From Streptomyces sp. NBC_00464 (GTDB lineage Bacteria; Actinomycetota; Actinomycetes; Streptomycetales; Streptomycetaceae), in NCBI RefSeq assembly GCF_036013915.1, contig NZ_CP107899.1, positions 434,001-498,000 of the forward strand: DNA of 64,000 nt. The letters run 5' to 3'. This document shows positions 49,340 to 58,290 of this stretch, in pieces (position 1 is the stretch's first letter; every line of letters begins with the position of its first letter). Under the pieces are notes generated by a model. The model did not search any database. It had not been told where the DNA came from and saw nothing but the letters and a program-made list of their open reading frames with translations. The translations under genes were made by a program, and so were the position numbers.

Positions 49340-50155
49340 ATGTCCCAGCCCGCCAGGTCCCCCCGTGTGTCCGCCACGCCCGACGTCCCGGAAAGTGCCG
49401 CAGGCACCCGCGCCGCCGCCCAACGGCTCAAAATGCGCCGTGAACTGGCTGCCGCGGCGATGGAGCTCTTCGCCACGAAGGGGTACGAGGCGACGACCGT
49501 CGACGAGATCGCGGGCGCCGCGGGTGTCGCCCGGCGGACCTTCTTCCGGCACTTCCGGTCCAAGGACGAGGCGATCTTCCCGGACCACGACGACACCCTC
49601 GTGCGGGCCGAGGCGGTGCTCAACGCCGCCCCCGCGCACGAGCACCCGCTCGACACGGTCTGCCGGGGCATCAAGGAAGTCATGCGGATGTACGCGGCGA
49701 AGCCCGCGGTCTCCGTGGCCCGGTACAAGCTGACCCGCGAGGTACCCACCCTGCGGCAGGCCGAGATCGCCTCGGTGGCCCGCTACGAGCGGCTGTTCAC
49801 ACGCTATCTGCTGGGCCACTTCGACGAGCGCGACCACCTTGCCGGCAACGACGATCCGCTGCTGGCGGAGGTCGCGGCGTCGGCCGTGGTCACCGCGCAC
49901 AACCATGTGCTGCGCCGCTGGCTGCGCGCGGACGGCCAGGGCGACGTGGAGGCGCAGCTGGACCAGGCGTTCTCCATCGTCCGCGACACGTTCGGGACGG
50001 GGATCGGCGCGGGCCGGACCGCCGGCAACGAGCCGGCGAAGCCGCCGGCCGCGTCGGTGAGCACGGAGGGCGAGGTCCTGGTGGCCGTGGCGCGGACGGA
50101 CGCGCCGCTGGACGAAGTGATGCGCACGATCCAGCAGGCGCTCAAGGAGCGCTGA
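49340..50155 (+). CDS. TetR-family regulator of the ethylmalonyl-CoA region
   Basis: This 271-residue protein has an N-terminal TetR HTH (AAAAMELFATKGYEATTVDEIAGAAGVARRTFFRHFRSKDEAIF, about 40-83) and an all-helical ligand/dimer domain. A further C-terminal extension from about 230 (EGEVLVAVARTDAPLDEVMRTIQQAL) looks like an extra small domain not usual in TetR. It lies upstream of ccr in the same direction, with one acetyltransferase gene between, and probably controls the operon in response to an acyl-CoA. The ATG at 49340 is chosen; one at 49322 is in frame and possible. Confidence 0.85.
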   Translation: MSQPARSPRVSATPDVPESAAGTRAAAQRLKMRRELAAAAMELFATKGYEATTVDEIAGAAGVARRTFFRHFRSKDEAIFPDHDDTLVRAEAVLNAAPAHEHPLDTVCRGIKEVMRMYAAKPAVSVARYKLTREVPTLRQAEIASVARYERLFTRYLLGHFDERDHLAGNDDPLLAEVAASAVVTAHNHVLRRWLRADGQGDVEAQLDQAFSIVRDTFGTGIGAGRTAGNEPAKPPAASVSTEGEVLVAVARTDAPLDEVMRTIQQALKER

Positions 50156-50211
50156 GCGGGGCGCGCCGAAACCCGGTTGCCGGGGCGGTGCCCCGGTGCT
50201 GTGGTGTGCGG

Positions 50212-51021
50212 ATGAACGATCAACCGACGCACCGCCGTGAAGAGCTGCTGGCCGTCTTCGACCGCGAGATGCGCGAGCATGCCCGCCCCGACGGCCCCGG
50301 CGTCCGCGTCGAGCGCACCGACGGCCTCGTACGGCAGGTGGGCGGGCCCCACGACTGGAACGGGGTCGTCTGGTCGTCGCCGGATCTGGACGCCGCGGGC
50401 GCGGACGCGGCGATCGCCGCGCAGGTGGCCCACTGGACCGAGCTCGGGTACGACGCGTTCGAGTGGAAGCTGTACGGGCACGACCGGCCGGCCGACCTCG
50501 GGGCGCGGCTGCTGGCGGCCGGATTCGAGCCGGAGGAGCCGGAGACCCTGCTCGTGGCGCCGGTCGCGGACCAGCCCACGGCCGTCCGGCTCCCGGACGG
50601 CGTCCACCTGCGCACGGTGCGCGACGAGGCCGATGTGGACCTGATGGCGCGGGCCCATGAGCAGGCGTTCGGCTCGGACTGGTCCCGGTTGCGGCATCAG
50701 GTGCTGGCCCGGCTGAAGGAGGAACCGGACCACTTCGTCGGAGTGTTGGCCATGGCGGGCGACGAGCCGGTGAGCTCGGCCCGGATGGAGCTGTACCCGG
50801 GCACCGGCTTCGCCGGGCTGTGGGGCGGCGGCACGGTCGAGGCGTGGCGCGGCAGGGGCATCTACCGGGCGCTGATCGCCTTCCGGGCGGGGATCGCCGC
50901 CGAGCGCGGCTACCGGTACCTCCAGGTCGACGCCACGGAGGACAGTCGTCCGATCCTCCAGCGCCTCGGGTTCGCGGCCCTGAGCACGACGACGCCGTAC
51001 GTCTGCCGTCCCACCTCCTGA
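50212..51021 (+). CDS. GNAT-family N-acetyltransferase (two-domain)
   Basis: This 269-residue protein has an N-terminal region with DWNGVVWSSPDLDAAGADAAIAA, resembling a degenerate GNAT half. The C-terminal GNAT core (about 130-265) contains VEAWRGRGIYRALIAFRAGIA (the R/Q-x-x-G-x-G/A acetyl-CoA loop, here RGRGIY) and YRYLQVDATEDSRPILQRLGF. The substrate is unknown. It separates the TetR gene from the ccr operon. The ATG at 50212 is chosen by homology; its ribosome site is weak. Confidence 0.8.
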   Translation: MNDQPTHRREELLAVFDREMREHARPDGPGVRVERTDGLVRQVGGPHDWNGVVWSSPDLDAAGADAAIAAQVAHWTELGYDAFEWKLYGHDRPADLGARLLAAGFEPEEPETLLVAPVADQPTAVRLPDGVHLRTVRDEADVDLMARAHEQAFGSDWSRLRHQVLARLKEEPDHFVGVLAMAGDEPVSSARMELYPGTGFAGLWGGGTVEAWRGRGIYRALIAFRAGIAAERGYRYLQVDATEDSRPILQRLGFAALSTTTPYVCRPTS

Positions 51022-51199
51022 CCACCCACAGTGGGGCACATGACGGCATATCGCCCGCCGTGTTGCTCATGCGTGGCACCCGGATGACAATTGAGGGAAA
51101 TTACTGGCACCCAGTGCCTTGCCAGCTGTCACGGAGTGCCATACGTTGAAGTCGTCCGGGCGGCCGGCGTGCTGAGACCTCACGTACGCCGGCTGTCCC

Positions 51200-51218
51200 C
51201 GCAAACCACGTGTTTGCG
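51200..51218. promoter_or_regulatory. Palindromic operator candidate upstream of ccr
   Basis: CGCAAAC-CACGT-GTTTGCG has perfect 7-bp arms around a 5-bp centre, about 160 bp before ccr. An extra GCAAAC half-site lies at 51239-51244. The same 357-bp gap (51022-51378) also holds the palindrome GGCAC-CCA-GTGCC at 51106-51118 and no convincing gene. The TetR protein encoded at 49340-50155 is the natural candidate binder. Confidence 0.55.
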
Positions 51219-51378
51219 CGCTCGGACGCCTGCGTCACAGGCAAACCCTTCTGCTCCACAGAGCAAGCAGCCGAAGCACCATCCGCCGAACCGACGGCAC
51301 ACCTCCACGCAATACCGCTCCCCCTGCTTCGCAGGACCCTCAAGCGTTCCCTCAACGCCGCGCCACCGGAGGCACACC

Positions 51379-52740
51379 GTGAAGGAAATCCTGGACGCGA
51401 TCCAGTCGCAGACTGATTCGAAGGGCGGCTCCGCCGCGGGCACCGCCGCGGACTTCGCGGCCCTGTCCATTCCCGAGTCGTACCGCGCGGTGACCGTGCA
51501 CAAGGACGAGGCCGAGATGTTCGCCGGCGTCGCCAGCCGCGACAAGGACCCGCGCAAGTCCCTCCACGTCGAGGACGTCCCGGTGCCCGAGCTCGGTCCG
51601 GGCGAGGCCCTCGTGGCAGTGATGGCCAGCTCGGTCAACTACAACTCCGTGTGGACGTCGATCTTCGAGCCCGTCTCGACCTTCGGCTTCCTGGAGCGCT
51701 ACGGCAAGCTCAGCGACCTCAGCAAGCGCCACGACCTGCCGTACCACGTCATCGGCTCCGACCTGGCGGGCGTCGTCCTGCGCACCGGCCCCGGCGTCAA
51801 CGCCTGGAAGCCCGGTGACGAGGTCGTCGCCCACTGCCTCTCGGTCGAACTGGAGTCCTCGGACGGCCACAACGACACGATGCTCGACCCCGAGCAGCGC
51901 ATCTGGGGCTTCGAGACCAACTTCGGCGGCCTGGCGGAGATCGCACTCGTCAAGTCCAACCAGCTGATGCCGAAGCCGGACCACCTCAGCTGGGAGGAGG
52001 CTGCGGCTCCCGGGCTCGTCAACTCCACCGCGTACCGCCAGCTCGTCTCCCGCAACGGCGCCGGCATGAAGCAGGGCGACAACGTCCTCATCTGGGGCGC
52101 GAGCGGCGGGCTCGGCTCCTACGCCACGCAGTTCGCCCTGGCCGGCGGTGCCAACCCGATCTGTGTCGTCTCCAGCGACCAGAAGGCGGAGATCTGCCGG
52201 AAGATGGGCGCCGAGGCGATCATCGACCGCAACGCCGAGGGCTACAAGTTCTGGAAGGACGAGCACAACCAGGACCCGCGCGAGTGGAAGCGGTTCGGCA
52301 AGCGCATCCGTGAACTGACCGGCGGCGAGGACGTGGACATCGTCTTCGAGCACCCGGGCCGCGAGACCTTCGGCGCGAGTGTGTACGTGACCCGCAAGGG
52401 CGGCACGATCGTCACCTGTGCCTCGACCTCGGGCTACAACCACGAGTACGACAACCGCTACCTGTGGATGTCGCTCAAGAAGATCGTGGGCTCGCACTTC
52501 GCCAACTACCGCGAGGCGTGGGAGGCCAACCGGCTGGTCGCCAAGGGGAAGATCCACCCGACGCTGTCGAAGGTCTACTCCCTGGAGGACACCGGCCAGG
52601 CCGCGTACGACGTGCACCGCAACCTCCACCAGGGCAAGGTCGGCGTCCTGGCGCTGGCGCCCACCGAGGGCCTGGGCGTGCGCGACAAGGAGCTGCGCGA
52701 GCAGCACATCGACGCCATCAACCGCTTCCGCAACATCTGA
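51379..52740 (+). CDS. ccr: Crotonyl-CoA carboxylase/reductase
   Basis: The protein has 453 residues and reductively carboxylates crotonyl-CoA to ethylmalonyl-CoA with NADPH and CO2. This is the entry step of the ethylmalonyl-CoA pathway and a supplier of polyketide extender units. The MDR fold shows ASSVNYNSVWTSIFEP (CO2-pocket Asn), WGFETNFGGLAEIA (Phe/Glu), LIWGASGGLGSYATQFA (NADPH site) and GSHFANYREAWEAN (His). GGAGG lies 7 nt before the GTG start. It heads a five-gene operon with intervals of 9 bp or less, preceded by a palindromic operator candidate. Confidence 0.95.
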   Translation: MKEILDAIQSQTDSKGGSAAGTAADFAALSIPESYRAVTVHKDEAEMFAGVASRDKDPRKSLHVEDVPVPELGPGEALVAVMASSVNYNSVWTSIFEPVSTFGFLERYGKLSDLSKRHDLPYHVIGSDLAGVVLRTGPGVNAWKPGDEVVAHCLSVELESSDGHNDTMLDPEQRIWGFETNFGGLAEIALVKSNQLMPKPDHLSWEEAAAPGLVNSTAYRQLVSRNGAGMKQGDNVLIWGASGGLGSYATQFALAGGANPICVVSSDQKAEICRKMGAEAIIDRNAEGYKFWKDEHNQDPREWKRFGKRIRELTGGEDVDIVFEHPGRETFGASVYVTRKGGTIVTCASTSGYNHEYDNRYLWMSLKKIVGSHFANYREAWEANRLVAKGKIHPTLSKVYSLEDTGQAAYDVHRNLHQGKVGVLALAPTEGLGVRDKELREQHIDAINRFRNI

Positions 52741-52749
52741 GGCCCGGAT

Positions 52750-54762
52750 ATGACTGAGCGCCAGAAGGACCGGCCCTGGCTCATGAGGACGTACGCCGGC
52801 CACTCGACGGCCGAGGCGTCCAACGAGCTCTACCGGCGTAACCTCGCCAAGGGTCAGACAGGTCTGTCGGTCGCCTTCGACCTGCCGACGCAGACGGGTT
52901 ACGACCCCGATCACGTCCTCGCCCGCGGCGAGGTGGGCCGGGTCGGCGTGCCCGTCTCGCACCTCGGCGACATGCGTCGGCTGTTCCAGGGCATCCCCCT
53001 GGAGCAGATGAACACCTCGATGACGATCAACGCCACCGCCATGTGGCTGCTGGCGCTCTATCAGGTCGTCGCCGAGGAGCAGGGCGCAGACGCCGGCAAG
53101 CTCCAGGGCACGACACAGAACGACATCGTGAAGGAGTACCTCTCGCGCGGGACGCACGTCTTCCCGCCGGGGCCCTCGCTGCGGCTGACCACCGACATGA
53201 TCACGTACACGGTCAACCGCATCCCGAAGTGGAACCCGATCAACATCTGCAGCTATCACCTGCAGGAGGCCGGGGCCACCCCGGTCCAGGAGATCGCGTA
53301 CGCCATGTCGACGGCGATCGCCGTGCTCGACGCGGTCCGCGACTCCGGGCAGGTGCCCGAGGAGAAGTTCGGCGATGTGGTCGCCCGGATCTCCTTCTTC
53401 GTGAACGCGGGCGTCCGCTTCATCGAGGAGATGTGCAAGATGCGCGCCTTCGGCCGCATCTGGGACCGGGTCACCCGCGAGCGCTACGGCATCACCGACG
53501 CCAAGCAGCGCCGCTTCCGTTACGGCGTCCAGGTCAACTCGCTCGGTCTGACGGAGGCGCAGCCGGAGAACAACGTCCAGCGCATCGTGCTGGAGATGCT
53601 GGCCGTCACGCTCTCCAAGGACGCCCGCGCCCGCGCCGTGCAGCTGCCCGCCTGGAACGAGGCGCTGGGGCTCCCCCGGCCCTGGGACCAGCAGTGGTCG
53701 CTGCGCATCCAGCAGGTCCTCGCCCATGAGAGCGATCTGCTGGAGTACGAGGACATCTTCGCCGGGTCCCACGTCATCGAGGCCAAGGTGGACGAGCTGG
53801 TCACCGACTCGCTCGCCGAGATGGACCGGATCGAGCAGATGGGCGGCGCCATGGCGGCCGTCGAGTCCGGTTATCTGAAGTCGGAGCTGGTCTCCTCGCA
53901 CGCCGCCAGGCGCGCCCGGATCGAGGGCGGCGAGGAGAAGATCGTCGGCGTCAACATCTACGGGACGACCGAGCCCAATCCGCTCACGGCCGACCTCGAC
54001 GCCGCGATCATGACGGTCGACCCGGCGAATGAGGCCAAGGTCGTCGCCGCGCTGCACGAGTGGCGCGACAACCGCGACGAGCCCCGTGCCACCGAGGCGC
54101 TGGCCGCCCTGAAGAAGGCCGCCGCGGGCACCGAGAACATGATGGAGGCGACCGTCGAGTGCGCCCGCGCGGGCGTCACCACCGGCGAGTGGTCCTGGGC
54201 CCTGCGCGACGTCTTCGGCGAGTTCCGCGCACCGACCGGTGTGTCGTCCGCGCCGGTCGCGGTGACGGCGGAGGCGGGCACCCCGCTGGCCCTCGTACGC
54301 GAGAAGGTCGCCAGGACCGCCGAGGACCTGGGCGCGGGCCGGCTGCGGCTGCTCGTCGGCAAGCCCGGACTGGACGGGCACTCCAACGGCGCCGAGCAGA
54401 TCGCCGTGCGCGCCCGGGACGCCGGTTTCGAGGTCGTCTACCAGGGCATTCGCCTGACGCCCGAACAGATCGTCTCGGCCGCCGTCGCCGAGGACGTGCA
54501 CTGCGTCGGTCTGTCGATCCTGTCCGGCTCGCACGCCGAGCTGGTGCCGGACGTACTGAACCGGCTGCGCCGCACCGGCGCCGGCGACATCCCGGTGATC
54601 GCGGGCGGAATCATTCCCCCCGCCGACGCCGAGGCCCTGATCAAGGCCGGTGTCGCCGCCGTATTCACCCCGAAGGACTTCGGTATCACGGAGATCATCG
54701 GCCGTATCGTCGACGAGATCCGGAAAGCGAACAAGCTCGACCCTCTGGAGGTCCCCGCATGA
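52750..54762 (+). CDS. meaA: Ethylmalonyl-CoA mutase (MeaA), adenosylcobalamin-dependent
   Basis: The 670-residue enzyme rearranges (2R)-ethylmalonyl-CoA to methylsuccinyl-CoA. The catalytic barrel (about 1-510) starts KDRPWLMRTYAGHSTAEASN and contains GLSVAFDLPTQTGYDPDH and YHLQEAGATPVQE, as in methylmalonyl-CoA mutase large subunits. The C-terminal B12 domain (about 530-660) has the DxHxxG cobalamin motif in GKPGLDGHSNGAEQ, then LSILSGSH and VIAGGIIP. The single chain of about 670 residues carrying its own B12 domain is typical of MeaA. It lies 9 bp after ccr and overlaps the next start (ATGA). Confidence 0.93.
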   Translation: MTERQKDRPWLMRTYAGHSTAEASNELYRRNLAKGQTGLSVAFDLPTQTGYDPDHVLARGEVGRVGVPVSHLGDMRRLFQGIPLEQMNTSMTINATAMWLLALYQVVAEEQGADAGKLQGTTQNDIVKEYLSRGTHVFPPGPSLRLTTDMITYTVNRIPKWNPINICSYHLQEAGATPVQEIAYAMSTAIAVLDAVRDSGQVPEEKFGDVVARISFFVNAGVRFIEEMCKMRAFGRIWDRVTRERYGITDAKQRRFRYGVQVNSLGLTEAQPENNVQRIVLEMLAVTLSKDARARAVQLPAWNEALGLPRPWDQQWSLRIQQVLAHESDLLEYEDIFAGSHVIEAKVDELVTDSLAEMDRIEQMGGAMAAVESGYLKSELVSSHAARRARIEGGEEKIVGVNIYGTTEPNPLTADLDAAIMTVDPANEAKVVAALHEWRDNRDEPRATEALAALKKAAAGTENMMEATVECARAGVTTGEWSWALRDVFGEFRAPTGVSSAPVAVTAEAGTPLALVREKVARTAEDLGAGRLRLLVGKPGLDGHSNGAEQIAVRARDAGFEVVYQGIRLTPEQIVSAAVAEDVHCVGLSILSGSHAELVPDVLNRLRRTGAGDIPVIAGGIIPPADAEALIKAGVAAVFTPKDFGITEIIGRIVDEIRKANKLDPLEVPA

Positions 54763-55724
54763 CCCAGCCCGTGAACCGTCTGCGTCCGCGCCGCTCCTGC
54801 CTGGCTGTGCCCGGCTCGAATCCCCGGTTCCTGGAGAAGGCCCAAGGCCTCCCGGCCGACCAGGTCTTCCTCGACCTGGAGGACGCCTGCGCGCCGCTCG
54901 CCAAGGAGGGCGCCCGTCACCACATCGTCGACGCGCTGAACAACGGCGACTGGACGGGCAAGACCCGGGTGGTGCGGGTCAACGACTGGACGACGCACTG
55001 GACGTACCGCGACGTCATCACGGTCGTCGAGGGCGCGGGCCCCAACCTCGACTGCATCATGCTGCCGAAGGTCCAGGACGCCCAGCAGGTCGTCGCGCTG
55101 GACCTGCTGCTCACCCAGATCGAGAAGACGATGGGCTTCGAGGTCGGGAAGATCGGCATCGAGGCGCAGATCGAGAACGCCAAGGGTCTCGTCAACATCG
55201 ACGACATCGCCGCGGCCTCGCCCCGTCTCGAAACCCTCATCTTCGGCCCGGCGGACTTCATGGCGTCGATCAACATGAAGACCCTGGTCGTCGGTCAGCA
55301 GCCGCCCGGCTACGGCGCGGACGCCTACCACTACATCCTGATGCGCATCCTGATGGCGGCGCGGACGCACGACCTCCAGGCGATCGACGGCCCGTTCCTC
55401 CAGATCCGCGACGTGGACGCGTACCGCGAGGTCGCCGGCCGTGCCGCGGCGCTCGGATTCGACGGCAAGTGGGTGCTGCACCCCGGCCAGGTCGACGCGG
55501 CCAACGAGGTGTTCTCGCCCTCGCAGGAGGACTACGACCACGCCGAGCTCATCCTCGACGCCTACGACTGGTGCACCTCCGAGGAGGGCGGCAAGAAGGG
55601 CTCCGCGATGCTCGGCGACGAGATGATCGACGAGGCCAGCCGCAAGATGGCCCTGGTCATCGCGGGCAAGGGCCGCGCGGCCGGCATGCAGCGCACCTCC
55701 AAGTTCGAAGCGCCGGAGGCCTGA
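54759..55724 (+). CDS. CitE/HpcH-family malyl-CoA / beta-methylmalyl-CoA lyase
   Basis: This 321-residue Mg-dependent lyase has RRSCLAVPGSNPRFLEKA at 12-29, VFLDLEDACAPLAKEGAR (metal Glu/Asp region), VRVNDWTTHW (substrate Arg), IEAQIENAKGLVN and LIFGPADFMA. In the ethylmalonyl-CoA pathway this family (Mcl1/MclA) cleaves beta-methylmalyl-CoA to glyoxylate and propionyl-CoA and can condense glyoxylate with acetyl-CoA. Overlap with meaA by four bases and the next gene 2 bp after its stop indicate tight translational coupling. Confidence 0.9.
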   Translation: MTQPVNRLRPRRSCLAVPGSNPRFLEKAQGLPADQVFLDLEDACAPLAKEGARHHIVDALNNGDWTGKTRVVRVNDWTTHWTYRDVITVVEGAGPNLDCIMLPKVQDAQQVVALDLLLTQIEKTMGFEVGKIGIEAQIENAKGLVNIDDIAAASPRLETLIFGPADFMASINMKTLVVGQQPPGYGADAYHYILMRILMAARTHDLQAIDGPFLQIRDVDAYREVAGRAAALGFDGKWVLHPGQVDAANEVFSPSQEDYDHAELILDAYDWCTSEEGGKKGSAMLGDEMIDEASRKMALVIAGKGRAAGMQRTSKFEAPEA

Positions 55725-55726
55725 TC

Positions 55727-56254
55727 ATGCAGTTCGGACGCACATACGAGGAATTCGAGGTCGGTGCGGTCTACAAGCACTGGCCCGGAAAGACCGTCAC
55801 CGAATACGACGACCACCTCTTCTGCCTGCTGACCATGAATCATCACCCGCTGCACATGGACAGCAACTACGCGGAGAAGACGACCGACTTCGGCAAGAAC
55901 GTCGTCGTCGGCAACTACATCTACTCGCTGCTGCTCGGGATGTCGGTCCCGGACGTCTCCGGAAAGGCCATCGCCAATCTGGAGGTCGAGTCGCTGAAGC
56001 ACGTGGCGCCGACCTTCCACGGCGACACGATCTACGGCGAGACCACCGTCCTGGACAAGACGCCGTCAAAATCCAAGAGCGACCGCGGAATCGTTTACGT
56101 GGAGACCAAGGGCTACAAGCAGGACGGCACACTCGTCTGCGTGTTCCGCCGCAAGGTCATGGTTCCCACCGAGACGTACATCAAGGAGCGGGGCGGCGAG
56201 CAGCCCGGCCGCCCGGAGCTGAAGCAGCCTTCGCAGAAGAACGTGGAGAAGTAG
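55727..56254 (+). CDS. MaoC-family dehydratase (probable mesaconyl-CoA hydratase)
   Basis: This 175-residue single hot-dog domain has the hydratase-2 motif region DDHLFCLLTMNHHPLHMDSNYAE near 28-50 (catalytic Asp/His) and FGKNVVVGNYIYSLLLGMS. Its expected job in this operon is hydration of mesaconyl-CoA to beta-methylmalyl-CoA. Proteobacterial Mch enzymes are about twice this length with two hot-dog units, so this is the compact actinobacterial form, probably working as a dimer. It starts 3 bp after the lyase stop. Confidence 0.87.
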   Translation: MQFGRTYEEFEVGAVYKHWPGKTVTEYDDHLFCLLTMNHHPLHMDSNYAEKTTDFGKNVVVGNYIYSLLLGMSVPDVSGKAIANLEVESLKHVAPTFHGDTIYGETTVLDKTPSKSKSDRGIVYVETKGYKQDGTLVCVFRRKVMVPTETYIKERGGEQPGRPELKQPSQKNVEK

Positions 56255-56256
56255 CC

Positions 56257-57462
56257 ATGACGCGACTCGCCCAGACAGCCGGTCTCAACGACGTCCAGCA
56301 GGAAATCCTCTCCACGGTCCGGGATTTCGTCGACAAGGAGATCATTCCGGTCGCGACCCAGCTGGAGCACCGCGACGAGTATCCGATCGAGATCGTCGAG
56401 GGCCTCAAGGAACTCGGCCTGTTCGGGCTGATGATTCCCGAGGAGTACGGGGGTCTGGGTGAGTCGCTTCTCACATACGCGCTGTGTGTGGAGGAAATCG
56501 CCCGCGGCTGGATGAGCGTGTCGGGAATCATCAACACGCACTTCATCGTGGCGTACATGCTCAAGCAGCACGGCACACAGGAGCAGAAGGACACCTTCCT
56601 GCCCCGGATGGCGCTGGGCGAGGTCCGTGGCGCCTTCTCGATGTCCGAGCCGGCGCTGGGCTCCGATGTCTCGGCGATCAGCTCCAAGGGCGTCAAGGAC
56701 GGCGACGAGTACGTCCTCAACGGCCAGAAGATGTGGCTGACGAACGGCGGCACGTCCTCGCTCGTCGCCGTCCTGTGCCGGAGTGACGAAGGCCACCCCG
56801 AGGGCACTCCGCCGCACAAGTCGATGACGACCTTCCTGGTGGAGAAGGAGCCCGGATTCGGCGAGGTCCGGCCCGGTCTCACCATCCCGGGAAAGATCGA
56901 CAAGATGGGCTACAAGGGCGTCGACACCACCGAGCTCATCATGGACGGACTGCGCATTCCGGCCAATCGAGTGCTGGGCGGCACCACCGGCCGAGGGTTT
57001 TACCAAATGATGGACGGAGTGGAGGTCGGCCGCGTAAACGTGGCTGCGCGTGGCTGTGGCGTCGCACAGCGTGCATTCGAACTGGGCGTTTCCTACGCGC
57101 AGCAGCGCCACACCTTCGGAAAGCCGATCGCCCAGCACCAGGCGATCCAGTTCAAGCTGGCCGAAATGGCCACCAAGGTCGAGGCCGCGCATGCGATGAT
57201 GGTAAATGCAGCGCGCAAAAAGGACTCCGGGGAGCGAAACGACCTGGAGGCAGGGATGGCGAAGTACCTCGCCTCCGAGTACTGCAAGGAAGTCGTCGAG
57301 GACGCCTTCCGTATCCACGGCGGTTACGGCTTCTCCAAGGAGTACGAGATCGAGCGCCTCTACCGTGAGGCCCCGATGCTGCTGATCGGTGAAGGTACCG
57401 CCGAGATCCAGAAAATGATCATCGGGCGCCGACTCCTCGAGGAGTACCGTTTCCAGGGTTGA
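56257..57462 (+). CDS. Acyl-CoA dehydrogenase (probable methylsuccinyl-CoA dehydrogenase)
   Basis: This 401-residue FAD enzyme has GLFGLMIPEEYGGLG, FSMSEPALGSDVSAI and MWLTNGGTSSLVAVL as flavin/substrate loops. The C-terminal LLIGEGTAEIQKMIIGRRLL contains the catalytic-base Glu. Gene context assigns oxidation of methylsuccinyl-CoA to mesaconyl-CoA, the step between MeaA and the MaoC hydratase. It is shorter than proteobacterial Mcd (about 550 residues). It is the last gene of the ccr operon and is followed by a TTCGCGGT/ACCGCGAA hairpin. Confidence 0.88.
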   Translation: MTRLAQTAGLNDVQQEILSTVRDFVDKEIIPVATQLEHRDEYPIEIVEGLKELGLFGLMIPEEYGGLGESLLTYALCVEEIARGWMSVSGIINTHFIVAYMLKQHGTQEQKDTFLPRMALGEVRGAFSMSEPALGSDVSAISSKGVKDGDEYVLNGQKMWLTNGGTSSLVAVLCRSDEGHPEGTPPHKSMTTFLVEKEPGFGEVRPGLTIPGKIDKMGYKGVDTTELIMDGLRIPANRVLGGTTGRGFYQMMDGVEVGRVNVAARGCGVAQRAFELGVSYAQQRHTFGKPIAQHQAIQFKLAEMATKVEAAHAMMVNAARKKDSGERNDLEAGMAKYLASEYCKEVVEDAFRIHGGYGFSKEYEIERLYREAPMLLIGEGTAEIQKMIIGRRLLEEYRFQG

Positions 57463-57470
57463 TTGTCCCT

Positions 57471-57492
57471 TTCGCGGTGATTTTACCGCGAA
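57471..57492. terminator. Small hairpin after ccr operon
   Basis: A perfect 8-bp stem TTCGCGGT/ACCGCGAA with a 6-nt loop begins 9 bp after the dehydrogenase stop. It may be a terminator or an operator for psd. The rest of the gap up to 57642 shows nothing clear. Confidence 0.5.
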
Positions 57493-57642
57493 GAAGATCA
57501 CACCCTGTCATCCTCATCCGGTGCCTTCCAGACGTCCGACTCGGCTGCTGGCTTGCCCAGTTGCGGTCCGCAACCGATAACATCGCCGGAAAGCCGCCGT
57601 CCCCCGTTGCCAGCGCGGCCTCATCCGCTACGAAGGTCATCC

Positions 57643-58290
57643 ATGCCCGACAGCCATACCTCTGCCACACGCGGCGGGGTCCGCATCGCACGCGGAGCTT
57701 CGCCGTGGCTCCTGCCGACCGTCGCCACCGCCGCCCTCAGCCTGACCCGGGCCCGCAAGTCCGGGCGCTGGGCGGCGGTAGCCGTGCCCACCACCGCGCT
57801 CGCGGCGGGCATGCTGTGGTTCTTCCGCGACCCCGAGCGCGAGATCACCCAGGGTCGCGTCATCTCACCGGCCGACGGCGTGGTGCAGAGCATCATGCCG
57901 TGGAAGGACGGGCGTACCCGCGTCGCGATCTTCATGAGCCCGCTGAACGTCCACGTCAACCGCGCGCCGCTGGCCGGCACCGTGACCTCGGTCGAGCACA
58001 TCCCCGGTGGTTTCGTTCCGGCGTTCAACAAGGAGAGCGAGAACAACGAGCGCGTTGTCTGGCACTTCGACACCGAGCTCGGTGACATCGAGATGGTGCA
58101 GATCGCGGGTGCGGTCGCCCGCCGCATCGTTCCCTACATTCCGCAGGGCACGAAGGTGGAGCAGGGCGAGCGCATCGGTCTGATCCGCTTCGGTTCGCGT
58201 GTCGACATCTACCTCCCGGAAGGTGTGGACGTCGCGGTCGAGGTCGGCCAGGCCACCACCGCGGGGGTGACTCGCATTGACCGTGATTGA
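57643..58290 (+). CDS. psd: Phosphatidylserine decarboxylase
   Basis: The 215-residue membrane-associated enzyme makes phosphatidylethanolamine. A hydrophobic N-terminus (LPTVATAALSLTRARK and VAVPTTALAAGMLWFFRDPER) is followed by SPADGVVQSIMP, FMSPLNVHVNRAPLAG and the processing site IRFGSRVDIYLP. There, cleavage at Gly-Ser generates the pyruvoyl cofactor on the short alpha chain. The length fits the short archaeal/actinobacterial type. GAAGG precedes the ATG. It overlaps pssA by 14 bp, giving the two consecutive steps of PE synthesis. Confidence 0.9.
   Translation: MPDSHTSATRGGVRIARGASPWLLPTVATAALSLTRARKSGRWAAVAVPTTALAAGMLWFFRDPEREITQGRVISPADGVVQSIMPWKDGRTRVAIFMSPLNVHVNRAPLAGTVTSVEHIPGGFVPAFNKESENNERVVWHFDTELGDIEMVQIAGAVARRIVPYIPQGTKVEQGERIGLIRFGSRVDIYLPEGVDVAVEVGQATTAGVTRIDRD

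Noticed and set aside
51352..54534. A 1060-codon open frame on the minus strand opposite ccr and meaA
   Set aside because: It mirrors the codon phase of two well-recognised genes, has no domain features and a composition rich in V/D/G/R, as expected for GC-bias shadow frames.
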